Source: Cytophagales bacterium (GTDB lineage Bacteria; Bacteroidota; Bacteroidia; Cytophagales; Cytophagaceae). From it: a stretch of 6,612 nt of DNA. The stretch is taken from contig JANYCO010000560.1 of assembly GCA_025360235.1 (NCBI GenBank), positions 1 through 6,612 on the forward strand, read 5' to 3'. The translations under genes and the position numbers were made by a program. This document shows, in pieces, positions 1 through 5,853 of this stretch. Within the stretch, counting starts at the first letter, position 1. Each line of letters starts with the position of its first letter. The notes below the pieces were generated by a model. The model did no database searches and had not been told where the DNA came from. It saw only the letters and a list, made by a program, of their open reading frames with translations.

Positions 1-639
1 AAAAACAGAAATGGTCCAGTAAAAAGTGCCTTTTATTCCTAGCATTCTGCTTATGGTCAGATCTCCTCTACGTCCATCTTCGCCATGTTGGTATACTTGT
101 GTCATAGGGTAAGAACCAAACAACAGCATGGAACATAAACCTGCAGCGTATAAGTTTTTTTCGTTGAACAATTCGTTTAGGGATAAATCATCTATCGCCA
201 AAAGCGCCATCAGGTATGTCCATGCGCCTTGAAAGACCGCTACTGTCAGCAATCCAATGATGGGATATTTTTTCAGACGTATAGACGGATGACTGTATGC
301 TTTTGACATAAGTCCAATAACCAGAATCATAAAAGCAAATTGCCAGCTTATCAGAAAACAAAGTAAATGTCCGGCAAGGTCTACCAGTAGAGAAACATAG
401 AGCAGCTCTTTGTCTACCGGTGGAGGATTTTCCAAACCGCCGATACTTTCTTCGTCTTTGTCATAATAACTGTTGAAGCCGTTGCTGGCAGGGTTGAAGA
501 AGAGATGAATAATTATAAACGCTAAAAATAAATACATCAGATTTGGATGTATCGCCTGACTAGCCGCAAAACAAAAGAAGGGCATTAAGTAGATCGAAAA
601 CGGGATCCTTAAATGTTGAAGCGTAGATTTTTTTATCAT
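1..639 (-). CDS. UbiA-family prenyltransferase-like membrane protein (C-terminus cut by window edge)
   Basis: The reading frame is open from an ATG at 639 to base 1, giving 213 residues without a stop, so the 3' end lies outside the window. The protein is very hydrophobic, with several likely membrane helices (about 15-30, 35-50, 80-110, 125-150, 165-180). A first polar motif, NPASNGFNSYYDKDE (49-63), and a second, YQHGEDGRRGD (183-193), sit where UbiA enzymes carry their two Asp-rich, Mg-diphosphate-binding motifs. A basic loop SKAYSHPSIRLKKYP (112-126) lies between them. UbiA enzymes transfer an isoprenoid chain to an aromatic or other acceptor in the membrane. This version departs from the classical NDxxDxxxD signature and matches a Bacteroidota subgroup I recall by motif, so acceptor and activity are unknown. 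It starts 8 bp after the lipoprotein stop and is probably co-transcribed with it. No Shine-Dalgarno site is visible. Family assignment is fairly sure; function is not. Confidence 0.8.
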   Translation of the reverse strand, partial: MIKKSTLQHLRIPFSIYLMPFFCFAASQAIHPNLMYLFLAFIIIHLFFNPASNGFNSYYDKDEESIGGLENPPPVDKELLYVSLLVDLAGHLLCFLISWQFAFMILVIGLMSKAYSHPSIRLKKYPIIGLLTVAVFQGAWTYLMALLAIDDLSLNELFNEKNLYAAGLCSMLLFGSYPMTQVYQHGEDGRRGDLTISRMLGIKGTFYWTISVF

Positions 640-647
640 TGCAAAAA

Positions 648-1145
648 CTAGTTGGATTTTTTAACAAATTTTAGTCCCTCTTCAAAAAAAGTCTTGTCGT
701 TTATTTTTTGTGTAAACGCTTTCATTAACGTTTTCGAATTAGGATATTTATCTTTCACACATTCGTCGGATACTATTTCTACTTCTAATTTTTTGCCATC
801 TGTTTTATACCGGAGAAAAGTATAGGAACCTTTTTGTTTAAGGTCTTCAAGATTTAGTATGTTCATGGGGCCAACAGGAGTGACAAAAGCCCTGTAGCGG
901 TCTATTTCTATTTTCCCATTACTTAGTCCGAGGATATCGATATAATACTCCATTTTATTAAACGCAATAATTTTCATTTCTCCGGAGTCCGCTTCTGGTT
1001 TGTCACTATCGATTGTCCATGCACCAAGGAGTAATGTATCGATAGGTTTTTTTGGTACAGCAGAAAGTGGTACTTCGGAGTAGTAAGGGCAACCAGTGAG
1101 GAGGAGCAGAAGAGGAAACAATAAGAGAAGGAGTATGTTTTTCAT
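648..1145 (-). CDS. small lipoprotein of unrecognised family
   Basis: This is a 165-residue protein starting MKNILLLLLFPLLLLLTGC: a short basic N-terminus, a Leu-rich h-region and an LTGC lipobox with the lipidated Cys at 19. It should be exported by Sec, cleaved by signal peptidase II and anchored in a membrane, perhaps the outer one. The frame is open upstream to an ATG at 1229, but that start would put 28 unrelated residues ahead of a textbook lipoprotein signal, so 1145 is chosen. After a short Pro-rich linker the mature part begins LLLGAWTID (38-46) and continues with alternating hydrophobic/polar stretches, including YRAFVTPVG (84-92), YTFLRY (108-113) and LEVEIV (120-125). This suggests a small beta-sheet or lipocalin-like barrel; that fold is inferred from pattern only. 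A second Cys is at 129. I do not recognise the family and assign no function. The UbiA-like gene follows 8 bp downstream. Confidence 0.85.
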   Translation of the reverse strand: MKNILLLLLFPLLLLLTGCPYYSEVPLSAVPKKPIDTLLLGAWTIDSDKPEADSGEMKIIAFNKMEYYIDILGLSNGKIEIDRYRAFVTPVGPMNILNLEDLKQKGSYTFLRYKTDGKKLEVEIVSDECVKDKYPNSKTLMKAFTQKINDKTFFEEGLKFVKKSN

Positions 1146-1195
1146 AAACTTAATTTTGATTATTAATTTATATTTCAAAACCTGCTTATTCCTTT

Positions 1196-1216
1196 CAACT
1201 AACAAGTATATAGTTG
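1196..1216. repeat. small perfect inverted repeat over the candidate -7 element
   Basis: CAACTA (1196-1201) and TAGTTG (1211-1216) are perfect complements separated by 9 bp, and the spacer holds most of the candidate -7 element (1203-1210). It could be an operator half-site pair or a weak RNA hairpin. Six base pairs in AT-rich DNA may also occur by chance. It lacks the GC-rich stem and T-run of an intrinsic terminator. Confidence 0.35.
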
Positions 1217-1230
1217 CCTGTGGACACAAA
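1203..1230 (-). promoter_or_regulatory. candidate Bacteroidota-type promoter for lipoprotein-UbiA unit
   Basis: Read on the minus strand, TTTG (1230-1227) is followed after 16 bp by TATACTTG (1210-1203), which fits the Bacteroidota -7 consensus TAnnTTTG with one mismatch. The spacing is a little shorter than the usual 17-23 bp. It lies about 60 bp ahead of the lipoprotein ATG, in the only spacer longer than 60 bp in the window, which is where a promoter would be expected. It is a pattern match only. Confidence 0.3.
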
Positions 1231-1243
1231 CGACGGCTTCATG

Positions 1244-1271
1244 TTTTAATTCTTAATTTTTAATTCTTAAT
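1244..1271. repeat. two perfect tandem copies of a 14-bp AT-rich unit
   Basis: The unit TTTTAATTCTTAAT occurs twice head to tail (1244-1257 and 1258-1271) without a mismatch, beginning 6 bp beyond the DUF58 stop codon. On the transcribed strand it reads as an A-rich tail. A palindromic TTAATTAA (1267-1274) overlaps its end. No protein is encoded here. It may be a simple replication-slippage duplication or a short genome-wide intergenic repeat. Confidence 0.8.
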
Positions 1272-1276
1272 TAAAT

Positions 1277-2635
1277 TTAAATCAGCCCTCTCGACTTCAA
1301 CTCCAAATATTTATTAAGACTCGCTACCGTCAGGTTCTGAGGAGAAGTAAGAATCGTATGGATCCCGTATTTCTTAAGTTCTTTTACGATCATTCTTTTT
1401 TCGAAAGCAAATTTCTCTGCAATGGTTTTGATATAAATTCCTTCTGTAGATTTTGCTTCTCCTGTGGACAGGGCTGTCAATTCTGTGTTCTCAAAGAAGA
1501 TCACTACCAGCAAATGGTCTTTCCCTATTTTGCGAAGGTATTGCATTTGCCTGTTCATGGACACCAACGACTCAAAGTTAGTATAGAGCATTACCAGACT
1601 TCGCTGACGCAAATGTGTTTTAATATTTCTGTATAATCTTCCAAAATCAGACTCCTGAAAACGCATGTCCTGGTTGTACAAGGATTCCATGATCAGTTGC
1701 ATCTGCATGCTTTTTTTATCTGCTTTCAGAATAGAACCGATTCTGTTCGAGAAGGTGATCAGTCCTGCTTTGTCGTCTTTTTTGATTGCGATATTAGAGA
1801 TTACCAGACTGGCGTTGATGGCATAGTCGAGCAAACTCATTCCTTCAAAAGGCATTTTCATTGCCCGTCCTTTGTCGATGACGCTATAAAGTTGTTGTGA
1901 CTTTTCATCCTGATAGGAATTCACCATCAGCGAACCCTTTCGGGCTGTGGCTTTCCAGTTCACCGTGCGAAGATCATCGCCTGTTACGTATTCTTTGATC
2001 TGGTCAAACTCGCGGTTGTGGCCTATCTTCCTGATTTTCTTTATTCCAATTTCAGTAAGGCGATTGGAGATGGCAAACAATTCGTATTTGCGCATTTGCA
2101 GGTACGAAGGGTATACCGGTACCATTCTGTTTTCCCTAAAGGTAAATCTACGGGAGACTAATCCGATTGGACTGCTTACATAAAAATGAAGTGCTCCAAA
2201 GTTATATTCGCCACGGCGCACTGGGCGTAGTTTGTATAAAATTGATTTATTTTCACCTGGTGAGAGAGAAATTTTAAAACTAAAATCACGAATCTGAAAT
2301 TGATGGGGTACTTCATCCAGGATCGACATGTCTATTCTGAAACCAAAACGATTTTCACAATAGAGATAAATATTATTTTCATCCCCATTGGAAAGGCGGT
2401 CGGCGCAATCGCGTTTACCGATCAGAGCGTTTCTTTTTGAAAACAAAAGAAAAAGCTCGAGCAGTATTGTGCCCATTAATACGATGAACGAAATTTTAGC
2501 AATGATAAATAAGCCTACGTATGCAAAGCCAAACAGGAATAGAGCTAAGAGAATTCCAATAGCCATAAACAATCTGTTTCTTAAGAAAACAGGATTGTTG
2601 AATAAGTTAACAAAAAAGGCAAAGAATGGCTTCAT
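1277..2635 (-). CDS. DUF58 protein with degenerate VWA-like fold, MoxR partner
   Basis: This is a 452-residue protein. Two membrane helices lie at about 24-46 and 48-66, flanked by basic residues (RNR at 19-21; SKR and GKR at 66-75), so both ends should face the cytoplasm. A beta-rich segment (about 85-180) follows, including LRPVRRGEYNFG (136-147). The DUF58 hallmark runs from EFDQIKEY (209-216) through TGDDLRTVNWKA (218-229). A von Willebrand A-like region then starts with VIDKGRAM (252-259), where a classical MIDAS would read DxSxS; the Gly-Arg replacement is usual for DUF58, so metal binding may be altered. DUF58 proteins are almost always encoded beside MoxR ATPases and are thought to be their adaptors or targets. 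The ATG lies 6 bp after the moxR stop, indicating a shared transcript and probable coupling. It is the last gene of the cassette and full length for the family. Confidence 0.93.
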   Translation of the reverse strand: MKPFFAFFVNLFNNPVFLRNRLFMAIGILLALFLFGFAYVGLFIIAKISFIVLMGTILLELFLLFSKRNALIGKRDCADRLSNGDENNIYLYCENRFGFRIDMSILDEVPHQFQIRDFSFKISLSPGENKSILYKLRPVRRGEYNFGALHFYVSSPIGLVSRRFTFRENRMVPVYPSYLQMRKYELFAISNRLTEIGIKKIRKIGHNREFDQIKEYVTGDDLRTVNWKATARKGSLMVNSYQDEKSQQLYSVIDKGRAMKMPFEGMSLLDYAINASLVISNIAIKKDDKAGLITFSNRIGSILKADKKSMQMQLIMESLYNQDMRFQESDFGRLYRNIKTHLRQRSLVMLYTNFESLVSMNRQMQYLRKIGKDHLLVVIFFENTELTALSTGEAKSTEGIYIKTIAEKFAFEKRMIVKELKKYGIHTILTSPQNLTVASLNKYLELKSRGLI

Positions 2636-2641
2636 CTATAA

Positions 2642-3622
2642 TTATCTAGGCACTTCGATTTTGGTGATGATGTCTTTAATAATATCTTTTGCGGTTACAC
2701 CTTCCATTTCTTTCTCAGCAGTCAACATAATTCTATGTCCCAATACCGGATAAGTCACATCTTTAATATCTTCAGGTGTTACAAAGTCACGACCGCGCAT
2801 GGCAGCCATCGCCTTAGCGCCACGCATGATAGCGATAGAAGCCCGAGGAGAGGCCCCAAGATATAATGCACTATTGTTACGCGTCTGGTTCACCAGCTGA
2901 CTGATGTAACGAAGTAAATTCTGATCAATATGTAAAGCATTTACTTTTGCTCTGTACGCCTGGATTTGTTCTCCTGAAAGAATTGGAGTAATAGTACTTA
3001 GATCGTTTGAACTTTTGCGTTGATGGAATCCGGTAAGAATTTTTTCTTCTTCCTCCACTGAAGGATATCCAATTTCGATCTTGTATATAAAACGGTCTAA
3101 TTGTGCTTCTGGAAGGCGATACGTTCCTTCTTGTTCTACCGGGTTTTGCGTTGCTAATATTATAAATGGAGCATCCATTTTATAAGCCTTTCCATCAATG
3201 GTAATTTGTCGCTCTTCCATCACCTCGAAAAGTGCAGATTGCGTTTTCGCAGGAGCACGGTTAATCTCATCAATCAGTACAATGTTGGAGAAAATTGGAC
3301 CTTTTTTAAATTCGAATTCTGAATTCTTTAGATTGAAGATGGAAGTTCCAAGCACATCCGAAGGCATCATGTCAGGCGTAAATTGAATCCTTGAAAAGGC
3401 AGAAGAGATCGTTCTCGCTACTATTTTTGCAGTGAGGGTTTTTGCTACTCCCGGTACTCCTTCAATAAGAACGTGTCCATCGGCAAGAATGGCAGACAAG
3501 ATCAAATCAACCATCTGGTTTTGTCCTACAACAATTTTTGCTATTTCTGCACGCAACTGCTCGACTGCATTTCTGAGATCAGAAAGATCTGTTCTGTTGT
3601 TAAATAATTCCTGATTTTCCAT
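2642..3622 (-). CDS. moxR: MoxR-family AAA+ ATPase
   Basis: This is a 326-residue soluble AAA+ protein of normal MoxR length. Seen in order: Walker A GVPGVAKT (55-62, with the Ala before Lys typical of MoxR), Walker B VLIDEIN (115-121), ATQNP at the sensor 1 position (157-161), the LPEAQLDRF segment (170-178) with the likely Arg-finger region, and sensor 2 GASPRA (256-261) leading into the C-terminal helical lid. MoxR proteins form ATP-driven rings that act as chaperones or activators of VWA-type partners, classically for methanol dehydrogenase maturation and, in other lineages, stress tolerance or cell-envelope functions. Here the partner is most likely the DUF58 protein encoded 6 bp downstream. 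The gene is separated from the DUF4350 gene by 55 AT-rich bases, the widest gap in the cassette. The start at 3622 gives a normal N-terminus; no Shine-Dalgarno site is visible. The symbol is a family label, not proof of methanol metabolism. Confidence 0.96.
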   Translation of the reverse strand: MENQELFNNRTDLSDLRNAVEQLRAEIAKIVVGQNQMVDLILSAILADGHVLIEGVPGVAKTLTAKIVARTISSAFSRIQFTPDMMPSDVLGTSIFNLKNSEFEFKKGPIFSNIVLIDEINRAPAKTQSALFEVMEERQITIDGKAYKMDAPFIILATQNPVEQEGTYRLPEAQLDRFIYKIEIGYPSVEEEEKILTGFHQRKSSNDLSTITPILSGEQIQAYRAKVNALHIDQNLLRYISQLVNQTRNNSALYLGASPRASIAIMRGAKAMAAMRGRDFVTPEDIKDVTYPVLGHRIMLTAEKEMEGVTAKDIIKDIITKIEVPR

Positions 3623-3677
3623 TTTCTATTTGTTAATTTTTATTTCTTATTCATTTATTTTTGTACAGTAAGAAATT
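3623..3677 (-). other. 55-bp AT-rich gap upstream of moxR
   Basis: This is the only gap longer than 6 bp inside the cassette. On the minus strand it is A-rich and has no recognisable TAnnTTTG element, GC-rich hairpin or Shine-Dalgarno site. It may serve as an unstructured A-rich leader favouring MoxR translation, as is common in Bacteroidota, or be neutral spacer. Confidence 0.4.
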
Positions 3678-5120
3678 TTATGTCTTACTTTTGAATTCTT
3701 CCATTCTTTTGTTCAACTCCATTAAATCTCTTGGCGTTACGCTGTGTGCTTTTTGAACAAATTGAATCAATGTGAATAGTTGCGCTACTTTAGTTTTGTC
3801 TATTCCTGAGCGTTCCGCAAGTTTATCAATAAATTCCTGATCGAATACGTTTGTAGTGAGATAGAAATTAGTACGGATGTATTCCAGAAAGTAATGTACT
3901 TTTTTGTTGGCAATATCTTTATGGTTTCCGTTTTGGAAATACAATCTTCCTATAGTACTTACAAATTCGACGGTTGTATTTTTAGGAGGTTCTACAATAG
4001 GAATAATCCTTTGTCTTCGTTTAGCTTCAAAGACAATGTAAACAATACCTGCCACGATTGCGAGATAATAGGCCCAGTAGAGAGGAGGCTGACTTTCAAC
4101 AAAACGAAGACTGTTGGAATCAACCACACGATAATTTTTATAATATTCGTCCCAATAGGTGTCCCTCACCGGAAGGTAGGAGAGTGAAGCTGAGATATAT
4201 TCTGAATTATCAGCAAACATCATATTATAGTTTGTAAAGGCAATAGGGGTGGAGGAGATCAGAAAGATCCCTGCTCCAAATTGAACTCTGATAAAACTTG
4301 CCTGGTCTTTACTGTTTTTACCCAAAACGATAGTGTTTGTGGTATCAAATGAAGAAAAATATCCGGATACAGTACCATCGCGGTACCAATATTTTTTATT
4401 GTACGTTTTTAGATTTTTGTTTAACAGTGTTAAATAGATGGAATCTTTTTTCGGTCCTTTTTCAAGGTCTTCACCGCTAAAATTTCTTTCGTAAAATTCA
4501 TTTCCGAATTTAAGATTTAGCGTATCCGCTAATGTCCCCTTAATTTCTTCCGCAGAAATAAAAGCACAATTTCCTTTCTCCACGAAATCAAGTATAGCTT
4601 TTGCATCTGTTTCTCCGGGAGAAAAAGTAGAATTAAGGATAACATAATTTTTCAAATCAAACAGGATGGAGTCGTATTGATTACTCACATCATGAATGAT
4701 TTTAGAGTTTTGAAGTTCATCTTCGGGTTCCTCTTGAGTGGTTGTTTCCTTAGTGGTGTCTAATGCCAACACTGTGCTGTCAATGCTTAGCTGTGCAGCA
4801 TCGTTATTTTCATCCACCAGCGGATCGGTTTTTTCTTCCGAGGAGTTGTCAGTGGTTTCGTTTGATTCTTCTACTGTCTCTGATGTTGAGGAATAATCAT
4901 AATAATTTAATGTCTCGTAAAGTGTTCGGTCTTTCACTTCAATAGTTTTATCAGGAAAAAGGTCCTTCAGAAAATCGTGAAGGATAAAATCCCCGTAAGG
5001 ATTTTTGTCTCTTTTTTCAAAAGTCTCTTTCCAGTTTATTGCTTTAGGTGCATAGACTTGAATTAGTACTACAAAAAATACCAGCACTCCTAATAGTATG
5101 TAGGGAAGTGATTTTTTCAT
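3678..5120 (-). CDS. DUF4350 protein, membrane-anchored at both ends of its outer domain, with acidic insert
   Basis: This is a 480-residue protein. One N-terminal helix (about 5-22) is followed by the DUF4350 opening INWKETFEKRDKNPYGDFI (28-46). A 62-residue low-complexity stretch (77-138) holds 19 Asp/Glu, 19 Ser/Thr and only two Lys. The core then resumes at YDSILFDLKNYVILNSTF (149-166) and GNCAFISAEEI (183-193). A second helix lies at 347-365, followed by basic KRRQR (367-371), so the core should be extracytoplasmic and the last 110 residues cytoplasmic and helical. DUF4350 is thought to resemble the flavodoxin/class I amidotransferase-like sandwich; no catalytic triad could be pointed out. 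The ATG overlaps the stop of the DUF4129 gene (ATGA), implying translational coupling. The insert makes it longer than the roughly 400 residues I expect. Biochemical function is unknown; membership in the MoxR cassette is the main clue. Confidence 0.88.
   Translation of the reverse strand: MKKSLPYILLGVLVFFVVLIQVYAPKAINWKETFEKRDKNPYGDFILHDFLKDLFPDKTIEVKDRTLYETLNYYDYSSTSETVEESNETTDNSSEEKTDPLVDENNDAAQLSIDSTVLALDTTKETTTQEEPEDELQNSKIIHDVSNQYDSILFDLKNYVILNSTFSPGETDAKAILDFVEKGNCAFISAEEIKGTLADTLNLKFGNEFYERNFSGEDLEKGPKKDSIYLTLLNKNLKTYNKKYWYRDGTVSGYFSSFDTTNTIVLGKNSKDQASFIRVQFGAGIFLISSTPIAFTNYNMMFADNSEYISASLSYLPVRDTYWDEYYKNYRVVDSNSLRFVESQPPLYWAYYLAIVAGIVYIVFEAKRRQRIIPIVEPPKNTTVEFVSTIGRLYFQNGNHKDIANKKVHYFLEYIRTNFYLTTNVFDQEFIDKLAERSGIDKTKVAQLFTLIQFVQKAHSVTPRDLMELNKRMEEFKSKT
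4701..4901 (-). other. coding segment for acidic Ser/Thr-rich low-complexity insert of the DUF4350 protein
   Basis: Residues about 74-140 of the DUF4350 protein are compositionally unlike the rest: acidic, rich in Ser/Thr, almost without basic or aromatic residues, and predicted to be disordered. The segment falls between the first conserved block (PYGDFI, then LYETLNYYD) and the block starting YDSILFDLKNY. The reading frame is intact across it, so it is a linker or insert and not damage. Confidence 0.75.
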
Positions 5121-5848
5121 TTTGCAGCAGCGGTCTGGTTATGAAATTGGTGAAAGCTTGATTTTACGATCGAGAATTTTTCTGCATCTATTTCCATATT
5201 CCCGTACCAAACATATTCGTATACATAAGCAATATCTTCAAAACCCGCACGCAGAGAAGGACTGCGGAGTTCGTACATATAGTCACGGTTTGTTTTGTTG
5301 ATCTCCAATACGATCTGACTTTTATCGGAAAGTTGTTTTAAGGATTTAAGATAGTACAACCTTACCGCTCTCCTGTACATTCTTGACTGCACAGCCTCCT
5401 CGATCAGTTTGTCGAAATCAATGGAATGAATATCTTCTATGGATTCAGAAAAGTCAAGCCCGTCTTTTTCAGTTCTACTATTTCTTGCAAATATGCCCAC
5501 CGCATTCATGCGCAAGATCACATAAACCAAGCCTATTAGAATTGCAGTACAGATGACATAAAAGAAAATATTTCCTGCCGAACCCGTAGGGTTAACAAAT
5601 ATATTAAAAATGAATTCCACTATCCTGTATAAGAGCTTGTCTAACCAGGAAGGTTCTTCCAGTTTTCGTTCTAAGTCGTACTTAAAGTCAGGGTTTGCTT
5701 TGGTTTTGGCTAACTTTTCTTTGTCAAAACTTCTTTCAGGTATTACTGTAGCGCTTTCGTACTGGACTACAGGCAGAGGTTTGCCAGTAGCGTCAGGTGA
5801 TCCGCTTATCAGAATCGAAAGGAGAAGTATGTAAATAATTTTTTTCAC
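5117..5848 (-). CDS. DUF4129 domain membrane protein
   Basis: This is a 243-residue protein starting with GTG (5848). An in-frame TAA directly precedes that GTG, so no longer start is possible, and the basic-then-hydrophobic N-terminus (KKIIYILLLSILISGS) fits a signal peptide with cleavage near 16-22. An exported segment of about 70 residues follows, with the amphipathic SWLDKLLYRIVEFIFNIF (67-84). One membrane helix (about 93-112) leads to a cytoplasmic DUF4129 region (about 145-235) with YRRAVRLYYLKSLKQL (158-173), INKTNRDYMYEL (183-194) and the conserved YVYEYVWYGN (208-217). DUF4129 commonly occurs at the C-terminus of transglutaminase-like proteins or alone beside MoxR/DUF58 genes; no transglutaminase domain is present here. 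The gene lies 5 bp after the SpoIIM-family gene and overlaps the DUF4350 gene by 4 bp. Its role is inferred as a subunit of the same membrane assembly. Confidence 0.88.
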   Translation of the reverse strand: MKKIIYILLLSILISGSPDATGKPLPVVQYESATVIPERSFDKEKLAKTKANPDFKYDLERKLEEPSWLDKLLYRIVEFIFNIFVNPTGSAGNIFFYVICTAILIGLVYVILRMNAVGIFARNSRTEKDGLDFSESIEDIHSIDFDKLIEEAVQSRMYRRAVRLYYLKSLKQLSDKSQIVLEINKTNRDYMYELRSPSLRAGFEDIAYVYEYVWYGNMEIDAEKFSIVKSSFHQFHNQTAAAK

Positions 5849-5853
5849 TTATT

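Noticed and set aside
1146..1229. N-terminal extension of the lipoprotein to the ATG at 1229
   Set aside because: It would put 28 residues, encoded by the candidate promoter and A/T-rich spacer, ahead of a standard lipoprotein signal peptide with lipobox; the ATG at 1145 is far more plausible.
1196..1271. Intrinsic terminator after the DUF58 gene
   Set aside because: No GC-rich stem followed by a T-run on the minus strand was found; the only hairpin is a 6-bp AT-rich stem.
1358..2753. Plus-strand open frames inside the DUF58 gene
   Set aside because: They are antisense to well-supported family-matching genes, are Cys/Phe/Ser-rich as expected of shadows, and have no recognisable domain.
3440..3463. 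Non-canonical Walker A (Ala before Lys) as a sign of an inactive ATPase
   Set aside because: GxPGxAKT is the normal MoxR form, and the other AAA+ motifs are intact.
3198..5834. Plus-strand open frames opposite moxR, DUF4350 and DUF4129 genes
   Set aside because: All are fully contained antisense frames without domains, signals or start context.
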